Source: Mesobacterium pallidum (lineage in GTDB: Bacteria; Pseudomonadota; Alphaproteobacteria; Rhodobacterales; Rhodobacteraceae). Taken from it: a stretch of 64,000 bases of DNA. The stretch is from contig NZ_JAIMID010000011.1 of assembly GCF_019966535.1 (NCBI RefSeq), forward strand, positions 122,484-186,483, read 5' to 3'. Position numbers and translations under genes: made by a program. This document shows, piece after piece, positions 1 through 7,618 of the stretch. The notes beneath the pieces were generated by a model, which searched no databases, was not told where the DNA came from, and saw nothing but the letters and a program-made list of their open reading frames with translations. Every line of letters begins with the position of its first letter. The stretch's first letter is position 1.

Positions 1-54
1 TGCAACGGCGGTTACAAGGGCGACGCCTTTCGCCCAGCGGGAAGGATTGGACAT
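1..54 (-). CDS. N-terminus of a secreted protein, cut by the window edge
   Basis: Reading leftward, an ATG at 54 opens 18 codons that run off the window. The start is supported by an AGGAGA ribosome-binding site 9-10 bases upstream. The peptide begins MSNPSRWAKGVALVTAVA, a basic residue followed by a hydrophobic stretch, as in the start of a signal peptide. It lies downstream of and in the same direction as the KpsS-like capsule gene, so a polysaccharide export protein is a reasonable guess. Too little is visible to assign a function. Confidence 0.5.
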   Translation of the reverse strand, partial: MSNPSRWAKGVALVTAVA

Positions 55-206
55 CACTGCTCGGTCTCCTGGACCCGTTCTTGTTGTTGACCCGCGCCGG
101 ACCTGGCGGCCGGACGGAAATTTGCCCCGGGTTGTCCCGGATGCACTGCCTCAATCTGAACGCTAGACGGGAAGGCCTGCAAAATCCATCCCTTGGACGG
201 GAAAGC

Positions 207-1517
207 TCAGGTCACGACCCGCAACTGTTGCCGTGGCGCCGCGGTGCCCTTGCGCAGCGCGTCATAGGGATCTTCGGGCGACAGCATCATGTCGACCACC
301 AGCCGCAGCAACTGGCGCCGCCCCTTGGCCGAGTAGAACCCGCCCGGAACCTGGCTGGTTTCCAGCAGGTACCGGCGGTAATCGAGGTAGGCCCGGGCGT
401 CGGGCCGGGTGGCGCCGCCGAAGAATTCCGCCAGCGGCTGGGTCGAAACGAATTCGGGCTTGGCATAGACCGCCGCGCCGAAGGTCTTGAGCGGGATGCC
501 CCGCCAAAGCACCTGTTGCCCGGCGGTGGAATTGACCGTCACGGCGCTGCGCGCGTCATTGAGCAGCTGCGCCAGCTTGCCACCGCGGATGTAGTGCACG
601 CGGTCCTCGACGCCATGCTCGCGCGCGAGACGCTTGAGCGTGGCGCGGATCGGGGCGCGGCCATCCTCGAGCGGATGCGCCTTGACCACAAGGTGGTGAT
701 GCCCCGGCGCGCCCTTGGCGAACCCCTCGACCACCACGGCCAGGAAATCCGTCATGGACCCGAAGGGCGAATGCATCTGGAAGCTGCTGTCATGTTCCAG
801 TTGCAGCAGGCACATGTGGTACGGGTAGCCGCCGCCGCGCACGCGCCAGGTCCGCAGGATGCGGTCGGCGGCGGTCATCGGCATCGTCAGCAGCCGCTTG
901 ACGTAAAGCCGGAACTCCTGCGCCACGCCCAGGGCCCGGTGCGGGCGGAAGTTGCGGAAGGCGCGGTTCCGGAACATCACGAACCAGTGGTAGAGCGCGC
1001 CGTAAAAGATGTGGTGCCGCATGTCGCCCCAGTGCGATGGGGGCAGGGGGGTGTCGGCCTCGCAGAATTGCAGCGCCTGCTGCATCTCGGCCACGGACAT
1101 GTCCATCAGCCGCGAATGGCCGTTCGAGCCGCCGCGCTCATAGGTCACCCAGTAGGGGCGCATGTAGCCTTCCTCGAAGACATGGACCATCAGGCCCAGC
1201 GCGCGCGCGGCGCTGACCGCTTCGGCATGGACGAACCGCGTGTCGCCATAGAGCACGATGTCGGTGATGCGCTTTTCGCGGGCGATCTCGCGGAAAGCGG
1301 CCGGCCAGTCGGACTGCTGCGCCGTGAAGGGCAGAAAGCTGGCGCTGTCGAACCAGAACGCCCGGTCGCCGGCGTTGAAACCCACGCGCCAGACCTCGGC
1401 GCCCGCCATGCGCAGCATGCGGCCGAGCTTCCAGAAGAAGGGACCATGCGGCCCCTGCAGGAAGAGGAAGCGGCGGTTATCTCCGGCGGCGTTGCCCAAG
1501 GTTCTGAAATGTCCCAT
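207..1517 (-). CDS. kpsS: capsule polysaccharide biosynthesis/export protein, KpsS/LipB-like
   Basis: This 436-residue protein resembles the KpsS/LipB family (Capsule_synth), cytoplasmic Kdo transferases that help build the lipid-Kdo linker of group 2-type capsules. The N-terminus has the family pattern FLFLQGPHGPFFWKLGRML followed by a short basic stretch and GFNAGDRAFW (about residues 17-55). Near residues 300-345 it has the typical VTVNSTAGQQVLWRGIPLKTFG segment in shortened form (NSTAGQQ, then KTFGAAVY). The length is normal for the family. It is divergent from ribE and precedes a probable secreted protein on the same strand, which fits a capsule export locus continuing to the left. The symbol is by family; the exact linkage formed is not known. 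Confidence 0.8.
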   Translation of the reverse strand: MGHFRTLGNAAGDNRRFLFLQGPHGPFFWKLGRMLRMAGAEVWRVGFNAGDRAFWFDSASFLPFTAQQSDWPAAFREIAREKRITDIVLYGDTRFVHAEAVSAARALGLMVHVFEEGYMRPYWVTYERGGSNGHSRLMDMSVAEMQQALQFCEADTPLPPSHWGDMRHHIFYGALYHWFVMFRNRAFRNFRPHRALGVAQEFRLYVKRLLTMPMTAADRILRTWRVRGGGYPYHMCLLQLEHDSSFQMHSPFGSMTDFLAVVVEGFAKGAPGHHHLVVKAHPLEDGRAPIRATLKRLAREHGVEDRVHYIRGGKLAQLLNDARSAVTVNSTAGQQVLWRGIPLKTFGAAVYAKPEFVSTQPLAEFFGGATRPDARAYLDYRRYLLETSQVPGGFYSAKGRRQLLRLVVDMMLSPEDPYDALRKGTAAPRQQLRVVT

Positions 1518-1612
1518 AAGATCGAAGGTATACCCCTATACCTTGCGGCCGGGTCAAAAATGTGGCGCGGGTGGGGCGATTGTTTCGAATGAGGCGCAAA
1601 GGAGAGCCGGGC

Positions 1613-2206
1613 ATGTTCACGGGCATCATCACCGACGTGGGTCGGATCGCGCGGATGGAGCAGCGCGGCGACCTGCGCGTGCGAATCGAGACGCGCTATG
1701 ACACCAAGGGTATCGACATCGGTGCCTCGATCGCCTGCGACGGCTGTTGTCTGACGGTGGTTGCCCTGGGGCCGGACTGGTTCGACGTGGACGTGAGCGC
1801 GGAAAGTGTCGCGAAGACCGCGCTGGGGCGCGGCGCCTGGGCCGAGGGCAAACGGGTGAACCTCGAACGCGCGCTGAAAGTGGGGGACGAGCTGGGCGGG
1901 CATATCGTGTCGGGCCACGTGGACGGCGTGGCCGAGGTGATCGCCATGACGGACGAAGGCGACAGCACCCGCGTGACCTTCCGCGCGCCCGAGGCGCTGG
2001 CGCGCTTCATCGCGCCCAAAGGGTCGGTGGCGCTGAACGGCACCTCGCTGACGGTCAACGACGTGGCCGGGCGCGAGTTCGGCGTGAACCTGATCCCGCA
2101 CACCCAGGCCGTGACGACCTGGGGCGAAACCCGCGTGGGCGATCCGATCAACCTCGAGATCGACACGCTGGCCCGTTACGTCGCCCGCCTGACCGACTAC
2201 GCCTGA
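1613..2206 (+). CDS. ribE: riboflavin synthase alpha chain
   Basis: The 197-residue protein begins MFTGIITDVG, the signature start of riboflavin synthase. This enzyme turns two molecules of 6,7-dimethyl-8-ribityllumazine into riboflavin and one pyrimidine. Two homologous lumazine-binding halves are visible: the first contains CDGCCLTVVAL (about residues 44-54) and the second NGTSLTVNDV (about 142-151). The chosen ATG has an AAAGGAG site 8 bases upstream; an in-frame upstream extension from 1562 has no family similarity. The other rib genes are not adjacent here. No FMN riboswitch (RFN element) was recognised in the 95 bases before it. The next 350 bases hold repeats, not genes. Confidence 0.95.
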   Translation: MFTGIITDVGRIARMEQRGDLRVRIETRYDTKGIDIGASIACDGCCLTVVALGPDWFDVDVSAESVAKTALGRGAWAEGKRVNLERALKVGDELGGHIVSGHVDGVAEVIAMTDEGDSTRVTFRAPEALARFIAPKGSVALNGTSLTVNDVAGREFGVNLIPHTQAVTTWGETRVGDPINLEIDTLARYVARLTDYA

Positions 2207-2274
2207 GCCAGCATTGTTCGGGGCACATGCGCGCGGTGCCGCGAGACCGGCCCGGGGCCGGTCCCGCGCCATGA

Positions 2275-2352
2275 CCTCCGGCAAGAGTATTCCAGGAAAG
2301 TTGCAAGACGGATCCGGTTCCTTGTTCATCTTTCCGGAAATATCCCGGGGAG
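2275..2352. repeat. palindromic intergenic repeat, copy A
   Basis: An imperfect inverted repeat of about 32-base arms. The left arm starts CTCCGGCAAGAGTATTCC and runs into GGAAAG. The right arm read in reverse is CTCCCCGGGATATTTCC followed by GGAAAGATGAA. The same arms recur at 2435, 5868, 14930, 15028, 29448 and 53038. Read leftward, a short frame begins at the ATG of the right arm. This is the most diverged of the full copies. Confidence 0.75.
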
Positions 2353-2434
2353 CTCGAGTGGCAGCGCCCCTCGTTTCCTTGTACCGCGCCTTCGGCGCGA
2401 GGGCCTGGCGCCTCCCTCCGCAGGACAGGTGACG

Positions 2435-2546
2435 CCTCCGGCGGGAGCATTTGAGGAAAAGTGAAAGCAGCGGCCCCGGATCCCTCTTCATCTTGCCGAT
2501 AAACTCCGGGGGTGAGGCCCAGGGGGCCGAGGGGGCTGGCCCCCTC
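2435..2546. repeat. palindromic intergenic repeat, copy B with terminal hairpin
   Basis: The left arm is CCTCCGGCGGGAGCATTTG followed by AGGAAAAGTGAAAG. The right arm in reverse is CTCCGGAGTTTATCGGCAAG followed by ATGAAGAGGGATCC. It is followed by the hairpin GAGGGGGCTGGCCCCCTC at 2529-2546, an accessory part also seen beside copies at 5948, 15005 and 29427. Confidence 0.8.
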
Positions 2547-2555
2547 TGCGCCTGT

Positions 2556-4232
2556 TCAGCCCGCGCAACACCCCGAATTCGAACGAGCCATCGCCGCCTG
2601 CGCGCAGCCGCAGCTGGCCGCGATGCCGTCGCTGCGGGCCTGGGCGATGGCGAGCTTGCCGGCGATCAGGCGCCGTTCGGCCTCGGGGGCGGCGCGGGCG
2701 TCGAGGCAGGTCATGAGGCCATACAGCGACCAGACGTTGTCCGGGTGCTGGCAGGCGCGGGGCAGGGCGCCCGCAAGGCCCAGGTCCTCGCGGTAGACCT
2801 TCTCGGCCTCTTCCATGCGCCCCTGTTCCAGCAGCAGCGCGCCAAGCGCGTGGCGGGTGGGCTGCATCCAGCCCCAGGGCTCGTCGTAGGGGAGCGCGTC
2901 GTCCAGTGCCACCGCGCGGCGCAGGTGCGCAAATGCCACGTCGTAGCTGCCCTTGCGGTACGCGAGCTCGCCCCGCGCCATTTCGGTGGCGATGTCCAGC
3001 AGGTCCACCACCCGGCAATTGTGCAACAGGCGCGTCTCCGGCACGGCCGCCTTCGACGCCTCGAACCGGGACATCTGTGTCTCGGCCTCTGCCACCCGGC
3101 CGAGCGCCGAGAGGGCGACGGTCTTGGCGTAGTCGATCATGGCCGTGAGCGTGCAGTAGAGCGCCCGCTCCTCGGGATAGCCCATGGCGACGATTTGGTC
3201 CCACTTGCCGAAGCGCACGAGGATATGCGGCGCCATGGACAGGTAGGCCTCGAAATAGTCCGCCATGGGCGGGCTTTCTATCCGCAGCATCTCTTCGGGC
3301 ACGGTGGCTTGCATCCGGGCGAGGGCGGCATGGGCCGGGGCCTCGGCCCCGAGGAAGAGCGCGGCGTAGATGGCGAAATGCTCATCGTGGATCCGGTAGC
3401 CGGTATAGAGGTTCATCGCGCCCATTCGGTCGTAATAGACCATGTTGGCGCGGCTCGCCGCCTCGTTGGCGCGCAGGGCGGCGGCGTAATCGCCGACCTG
3501 GATGTCGATATGGCTGGGCATGTGGACAAGATGCCCGGCCCCCGGCGCGAGGGTCCGCAGCACGTCGGCCTGGGGCAGGGCCAGCTCGGGCCAGGGCGAC
3601 ATCTCCATCAGGTGAACGTAAAGGTGCAGCAGGCCCGGGTGCGCCATGCCGCCGGGGCGGGCGAGCGCGGTCTCGAGCACGGCGCGCGTCTCGGCCGTGA
3701 CCGGGCCGGGGGCGCCATCGAGCGTCCACATCTGCCAGGGGGTCAGGTTCATCAGCGCATCGGCAAAGATCGTGGCGGTGTCGAGGTCCTCGGGAAAGAG
3801 GGCATGGACATCGCGCATGGCCGCCGCGAAATCGGCATCCCAGCCGCGCATGGTCTCTTCCTCCGCCGGGGTCGCCTGCGGATAGCGCCGGGGCAGGGCC
3901 GCGATCAGGGCCTGTTCGACGGGCGCGGCCGCGTCGGCCCCTGCCAGGGCTGCCTCGGTCGCGGTATGGGCTGCCGCGAGGGCCGCCGCGCGCCCCGCCT
4001 CGTCGTAGATCGCCCAGGGCATGTTGTAATTCGGCCCCGTCGCCCAGGCGATGCCCCAATGGGCCATGGCCAGCGACGGATCGGCGGCCAGCGCCTCGCG
4101 GAAACAGGCGATCGCCTCTTCGTGGTTGAAGCCGTAGCACCACATCAGCCCCCGGTCCCACCAGGTCTGCGCGGCGGGCACCTGGGTCGTGACGGGACGC
4201 CGGTAGGGGCCGAGATCGTAGGGGTAGTCCAT
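2556..4232 (-). CDS. tetratricopeptide-repeat protein of unknown function
   Basis: The 558-residue protein has TPR-like helical repeats. The clearest is NHEEAIACFREALAADPSLA near residues 38-57, and others appear towards the C-terminus. Such repeats form superhelical protein-binding surfaces. There is no signal peptide or membrane segment, so it is probably cytoplasmic. The start at 4232 (MDYPYDLGPY) is chosen because GAGGAGG lies 6-8 bases upstream; the frame remains open upstream to 4379 but without a ribosome site. The C-terminus is short and cysteine-containing (SNSGCCAG). It is divergent from the OsmC gene and convergent with ribE. Partner and process are not evident. Confidence 0.8.
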   Translation of the reverse strand: MDYPYDLGPYRRPVTTQVPAAQTWWDRGLMWCYGFNHEEAIACFREALAADPSLAMAHWGIAWATGPNYNMPWAIYDEAGRAAALAAAHTATEAALAGADAAAPVEQALIAALPRRYPQATPAEEETMRGWDADFAAAMRDVHALFPEDLDTATIFADALMNLTPWQMWTLDGAPGPVTAETRAVLETALARPGGMAHPGLLHLYVHLMEMSPWPELALPQADVLRTLAPGAGHLVHMPSHIDIQVGDYAAALRANEAASRANMVYYDRMGAMNLYTGYRIHDEHFAIYAALFLGAEAPAHAALARMQATVPEEMLRIESPPMADYFEAYLSMAPHILVRFGKWDQIVAMGYPEERALYCTLTAMIDYAKTVALSALGRVAEAETQMSRFEASKAAVPETRLLHNCRVVDLLDIATEMARGELAYRKGSYDVAFAHLRRAVALDDALPYDEPWGWMQPTRHALGALLLEQGRMEEAEKVYREDLGLAGALPRACQHPDNVWSLYGLMTCLDARAAPEAERRLIAGKLAIAQARSDGIAASCGCAQAAMARSNSGCCAG

Positions 4233-4354
4233 CGCGGGCCTCCTCAGCTGGGCCCGCCCATCGTCGGGATGCAGGCAGGAAATGGCAAGTCCCTGCTCGA
4301 CATGCACGCTGGGCGTGTTACGCCTGTACCGGACGGCAAACGAAAGGGACCGAC

Positions 4355-4780
4355 ATGAAACGCAAGGGCTCGGCCGCATGGCGCGGCGATCTGAAGACCG
4401 GTGGCGGAGAGATCTGGACCCAGTCCGGAGTCATCAAGGACGCCAAGTATTCCTTTGGCCGCCGCTTCGGCGAGGATCCCGGCACCAACCCCGAGGAGCT
4501 GATCGGCGCGGCCCATGCGGCCTGCTATTCGATGGCCTTGTCGGCCAACCTCGGCGAGTCGGGCTATGAGCCGGATTCGATCCGCACCACGGCGACGGTG
4601 ACGCTGGACCAGGACCGGGACGGATTCACGATCACCGAGATCCACCTGGACGTGAAGGCGCAGATCCCCGGCATCGACGACGCCACCTTTCGCGACATCG
4701 CGGCCGAGACCAAGTCGACCTGCCCTGTGTCGCGTGTGCTGAAGGCGCGGATCACCATGGATGCCGTGCTCGACATGTAG
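4355..4780 (+). CDS. OsmC-family peroxide-type stress protein (first of two)
   Basis: This 141-residue protein belongs to the OsmC family, cytoplasmic dimers that reduce organic hydroperoxides with a pair of cysteines. Both are present: Cys57 in AHAACYSM and Cys123 in CPVSRVL. The conserved NPEELIGAAHA stretch precedes the first. A paralogue with the same layout lies at 56470-56895. Length is normal. It is divergent from the TPR gene and convergent with the J-domain gene; a GC-rich hairpin directly follows the stop codon. Confidence 0.9.
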   Translation: MKRKGSAAWRGDLKTGGGEIWTQSGVIKDAKYSFGRRFGEDPGTNPEELIGAAHAACYSMALSANLGESGYEPDSIRTTATVTLDQDRDGFTITEIHLDVKAQIPGIDDATFRDIAAETKSTCPVSRVLKARITMDAVLDM

Positions 4781-4801
4781 CGCCCCGATGACGACGGGGC
4801 G
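4781..4801 (+). terminator. terminator-like hairpin after the first OsmC gene
   Basis: CGCCCCG at 4781-4787 and CGGGGCG at 4795-4801 pair around a 7-base loop immediately after the stop codon. There is no T-run, so intrinsic termination is uncertain. It sits between convergent genes. Confidence 0.35.
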
Positions 4802-4846
4802 GAAGGTGATCCCTCCCGCCCCGCGTCCCGGTCGACCCGAAGGCCG

Positions 4847-5479
4847 TCACTTGAAGTTGCGGCTTTCCTTGAGCTGGTCCCAGGCCCACATGACCTCCTG
4901 CAGCTGCTCTTCCTGGCTGCGGTCGCCGCCGTTCATGTCCGGGTGCAGCACCTTGATCAGCGCCTTGTAGGCCTTGCGCACCTCGGCCTTGGTGGCGGAT
5001 TCGTTGATCTCGAGGATCTCGACCGCGCGCCGCTCGGTCGGGGGCAGGCGCTTGCCGCCGCCGGTGGCGGCCTTGTTGCGCCCCGGGTTGCGGGTCGCGT
5101 TCTCGCCCAGCACCTGGTGCGGGTCCTCGATCCCCAGCCGCGCCCAGGCCCGCGCCTCGGGGTCGCGGAAATCCTTGGTCTCGCGTTCCCAGACCTTGTC
5201 CTTGGACATCTGGGCGTTCAACTCGGCCTCGGTCTGGCCCTGGAAGAAGTTCCACTTGAGATTGTATTCGCGGATGTGCTCCTTGCAGAACCAGAAGTAA
5301 TCATCCAGCACGTCGGGCGCTTTCGGCGCCCGGTACTGGCCGGCTTCCTCGCAACCCTCGTGTTCGCACAGGCGCGTGGAGGTTTCGGACGCGCCCGACA
5401 TGCCGCGCCGCCCACGTGGGTTCTTCTTCTTGGACGACGACACGGACATGTCGAAACCGAAGGGGTCAGGTCTGCTCAT
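4847..5479 (-). CDS. J-domain (DnaJ-like) protein with N-terminal cysteine cluster
   Basis: The 210-residue protein carries a J domain at its C-terminus (about residues 145-205), including the essential HPD tripeptide in VLHPDMNGGD. J domains stimulate the ATPase of DnaK-type Hsp70s. The N-terminal half has CEHEGCEEAG and later FCKEHI, a Cys4-type spacing that could bind zinc. The glycine/phenylalanine and classical zinc-finger regions of DnaJ are missing, so this is a specialised co-chaperone. Start at 5479 is chosen because AAGGTGA lies 6 bases upstream; a GTG at 5488 is also in frame but overlaps that site. Divergent from bolA. Confidence 0.9.
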   Translation of the reverse strand: MSRPDPFGFDMSVSSSKKKNPRGRRGMSGASETSTRLCEHEGCEEAGQYRAPKAPDVLDDYFWFCKEHIREYNLKWNFFQGQTEAELNAQMSKDKVWERETKDFRDPEARAWARLGIEDPHQVLGENATRNPGRNKAATGGGKRLPPTERRAVEILEINESATKAEVRKAYKALIKVLHPDMNGGDRSQEEQLQEVMWAWDQLKESRNFK

Positions 5480-5554
5480 TGATCTCACCTTTTCGACTCA
5501 GGCGCTCAAGGATAGGCTATGGGGCACAGAATTGAAGAGGCAGGACGCGAAAAA

Positions 5555-5812
5555 ATGACCAGAGCCGAAGAAATCGAGACCCGTCTGCGCGCCGCGTTCG
5601 CGCCGCGCGAGCTGATCGTCGAAAACCAGAGCAACCGGCACGCGGGGCATTCCGGCGACGACGGCACGGGCGAGAGCCATTTTGCCGTGCGAATCCGGGC
5701 GACGGGATTCGCGGGCCAGAACCGCCTGGCCCGGCACCGGGCGGTGCACAAGGCGCTGGGGCCCGACCTGGTGGGCGAGATCCACGCCCTGGCGCTCGAC
5801 ATCGACGCGTGA
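5555..5812 (+). CDS. bolA: BolA-family protein
   Basis: The 85-residue protein matches the BolA/IbaG fold: a short N-terminal helix (RAEEIETRLRAAF), then ENQSNRHAGH, a central SHFAVRIRATGF strand and a conserved RHRAVHKALG helix. BolA proteins partner with monothiol glutaredoxins to handle 2Fe-2S clusters. The histidine in the RHRAVH segment is the family's conserved ligand position. The start is the ATG at 5555, since upstream codons lack similarity. It lies divergently beside the J-domain gene. Confidence 0.9.
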   Translation: MTRAEEIETRLRAAFAPRELIVENQSNRHAGHSGDDGTGESHFAVRIRATGFAGQNRLARHRAVHKALGPDLVGEIHALALDIDA

Positions 5813-6200
5813 TCCGGGCCGCGCGCCTGGACCGGCCAGGGCGGGGCAGGGCGCTGCCCTGGGTCTGCCTCCGGCGGGAGTATTTCGGGAAAAGTGAAAG
5901 CAGGGCGCAGGGGATCCCCTTCATTGTGCCCCTAAACTCCGGGGAGTGTGAGGGGCTGGCCCCTCACTCCGTCCTCGGCCACAGGCGCCTGCCGCCCGAG
6001 CGGTTGGAGGCACAGGACAGACCGGGCGCCCGCCGCCTCATCATTTGACCGGGCATGTTGCGGGGCACCCGGTGGCGCGCGACGGGCAGGCCCCGGGCTT
6101 GCACTGGCGGGCCGACAAAGGCGCGCAAACCGGCTTCGCAGCCTTGTCCCCGCAGCACCCGTCACACCTGGGACGGACCGTGCGCCGCTCGGTCCTGCGA
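5813..6200. other. intergenic region with a repeat copy and a cysteine-rich open stretch
   Basis: The 388 bases between bolA and the DUF4177-like gene hold repeat copy C (5868-5967). On the minus strand, the 45 codons ending at 6041 (tail KPGACPSRATGCPATCPVK) include eight cysteines and use G/C-ending codons. No start codon with a ribosome site serves it, so it is not called as a gene. Confidence 0.5.
5868..5967. repeat. palindromic intergenic repeat, copy C with terminal hairpin
   Basis: Left arm CCTCCGGCGGGAGTATTTCG then GGAAAAGTGAAAG. Right arm in reverse reads CTCCCCGGAGTTTAGGGGC then ACAATGAAGGGGATCC. A hairpin with arms GTGAGGGG and CCCCTCAC (5948-5967) follows, as in copies B, D and E. 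A second small GC hairpin (GGGC/GCCC near 5848-5862) precedes it. Confidence 0.8.
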
Positions 6201-6623
6201 TCACCGGCGGCTGTCGTTGTCCTCTGCGAAATCCTTGACCCTCTCCTCGGCCGCGCGGGTCCAGTCGTCGGGGTCGGGAGCGGAGTCTTGCCGGGTCTCC
6301 GTCTCCGCTTCCCCCTCCGCGTCATCGGTCTCGGGCATCTCGTCTTCAGCCGTGTCGTCCCCGGCCGCCTCGGGCAGGGGGGTGTCCTCGACCAGGGCCT
6401 TGCGGAACACCAGGACCGAGCGCCAGTTGGTCACGTGGCCGGTCAGGCCCGTGCGTTCCTCGCTTGGCAGGGTGTCGGCGCGCAGGTAGTCCCAGCCCTC
6501 GGCACCCATCTCGTTCATCAGCCGTTCCAGAGCATGGGCGAACCGCCCCTCGGCGCTCTTGACGCCCTTGGCCTTCTCGCCCTTGGCCGGGGCCGGAACG
6601 ACCCTGTATGCGTAGCGTGTCAT
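6201..6623 (-). CDS. DUF4177-like protein
   Basis: This 140-residue protein starts MTRYAYRVVPAPAKGEKAKG and has the motif MGAEGWDYLRADTLPSEER, typical of small DUF4177-type proteins found in Rhodobacterales. The second half is strongly acidic (many Glu/Asp between residues 88 and 140) and probably disordered. No signal peptide or membrane helix is seen. The start at 6623 has AAGGGGG about 7 bases upstream; a GTG one codon earlier is possible. Function unknown. Confidence 0.75.
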   Translation of the reverse strand: MTRYAYRVVPAPAKGEKAKGVKSAEGRFAHALERLMNEMGAEGWDYLRADTLPSEERTGLTGHVTNWRSVLVFRKALVEDTPLPEAAGDDTAEDEMPETDDAEGEAETETRQDSAPDPDDWTRAAEERVKDFAEDNDSRR

Positions 6624-6841
6624 CACCCGCCCCCTTGTTTCCCGGGGCGCGGGATAGCAGGCGGCGGCGGGCTTGGAAAGGCTCGCGGCATCTGCGCCCG
6701 CGTGCCGAGCGGCGCGCCCGGTCTACCCGGCCCGAGCGCTGGCCCGTTCTTGTGCGCCCGCCGAGGCGACGTGCATCCTTGCCAGCAGGTCGCGGCCCGC
6801 TTAGCGTGGCCGCGTATTCAACCCGGTCACGGAGACCGCCA

Positions 6842-7372
6842 ATGCCTTTCCTGATTGCCGCGCTCGGGATCGCTGCCGCGGCCTGGTTCTACGTCATCCG
6901 CGCCCGCAATGCCCATCACATCGCCACCGAGCTGATGGAGGCCGCCAATGATGTCCGCCTTGCCGCGCGGCGCTTCGGCTTTACCCGCCGGTCCAGCCAG
7001 CACCCGGTCGAGGCGCTGGACGATCACCGGCTGGCCATCGCCGCGCTGGGCGAGGCCTTCGTCGAGCTCGATGACCTGCCCACGGCCGAGCAGCGGCGGG
7101 CACTCGCCGCCTCGCTTGGCCGCGCCACCGGCCTGACGCTGGCCGATGCCGAAGAGATGCTGATCCTTGGCCGCTGGCTGGTCGGCCAGTGCGGCGGCGC
7201 GGTGCAGGCGATCCCGCGCATCGGCCGCAAGCTGTACAAGCTGCGCGGGGCCGAGGGGTTCCAACCCCTGATCGATGTGGTGCAGGCCACGGCGCAGGCC
7301 GGCACGGGCCAGTTGAGCCCCAGCCAGAAAGAGGCGCTCGAGGACCTGCGCCGCGCTTTCCGGTTGGGCTGA
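6842..7372 (+). CDS. unknown protein with an N-terminal membrane anchor
   Basis: The 176-residue protein begins MPFLIAALGIAAAAWFYVIR, a single membrane helix followed by arginine, so it is probably anchored in the inner membrane with a cytoplasmic domain. The rest is predicted mostly helical and contains EQRRALAASLGRATGLTLAD and a C-terminal LSPSQKEALEDLRRAF. No family was recognised. The ATG follows GGAGACCGCCA; a frame extending back to 6608 has different composition. It is divergent from the DUF4177-like gene. Confidence 0.7.
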   Translation: MPFLIAALGIAAAAWFYVIRARNAHHIATELMEAANDVRLAARRFGFTRRSSQHPVEALDDHRLAIAALGEAFVELDDLPTAEQRRALAASLGRATGLTLADAEEMLILGRWLVGQCGGAVQAIPRIGRKLYKLRGAEGFQPLIDVVQATAQAGTGQLSPSQKEALEDLRRAFRLG

Positions 7373-7456
7373 TCGCGTCCCCGACAGCGTTTGTATACCA
7401 CCGAATCCCGTTGCCGCGCGCCGCGCCGGAATGCGACGGACCTTCGCCATTGAACA

Positions 7457-7507
7457 GGTTAATTTGCATGTGTTAACCATTTATGAAGAAACGATTTTTG
7501 GTTAACC
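7457..7507 (+). promoter_or_regulatory. AT-rich regulatory region with CtrA-like half-site
   Basis: Three GGTTAA/TTAACC blocks lie within 51 bases: GGTTAA at 7457, TTAACCAT at 7473-7480 and GGTTAACC at 7500-7507. TTAACCAT is a known half-site form for CtrA, the alphaproteobacterial cell-cycle and motility regulator; the blocks also form inverted pairs. The region is markedly AT-rich against its surroundings and is upstream of the 7619 gene, so it probably contains its promoter. CtrA binding is inference. Confidence 0.4.
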
Positions 7508-7618
7508 TTGGCCTTTGACCGGAACTCCCGAACAGGCCCCCGGTTTCTTCGGACCTTCGTCATGGATTTGTCCCAATTGGCGGCGATCCCCGAGGTCCAG
7601 ATAACAACAGGTGTCGCC

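Larger units (their letters stand above)
2207..2555. other. intergenic region made mostly of palindromic repeat elements
   Basis: The 349 bases between ribE and the TPR gene (convergent) contain two copies of the window's palindromic repeat (2275-2352 and 2435-2546). A GC-rich hairpin precedes the first copy: GACCGGCC and GGCCGGTC arms at about 2245-2264. No reading frame with a convincing start or ribosome-binding site was found. Confidence 0.6.

Noticed and set aside
1518..1612. FMN riboswitch upstream of riboflavin synthase
   Set aside because: The gap is only 95 bases and none of the conserved RFN-element blocks could be recognised.
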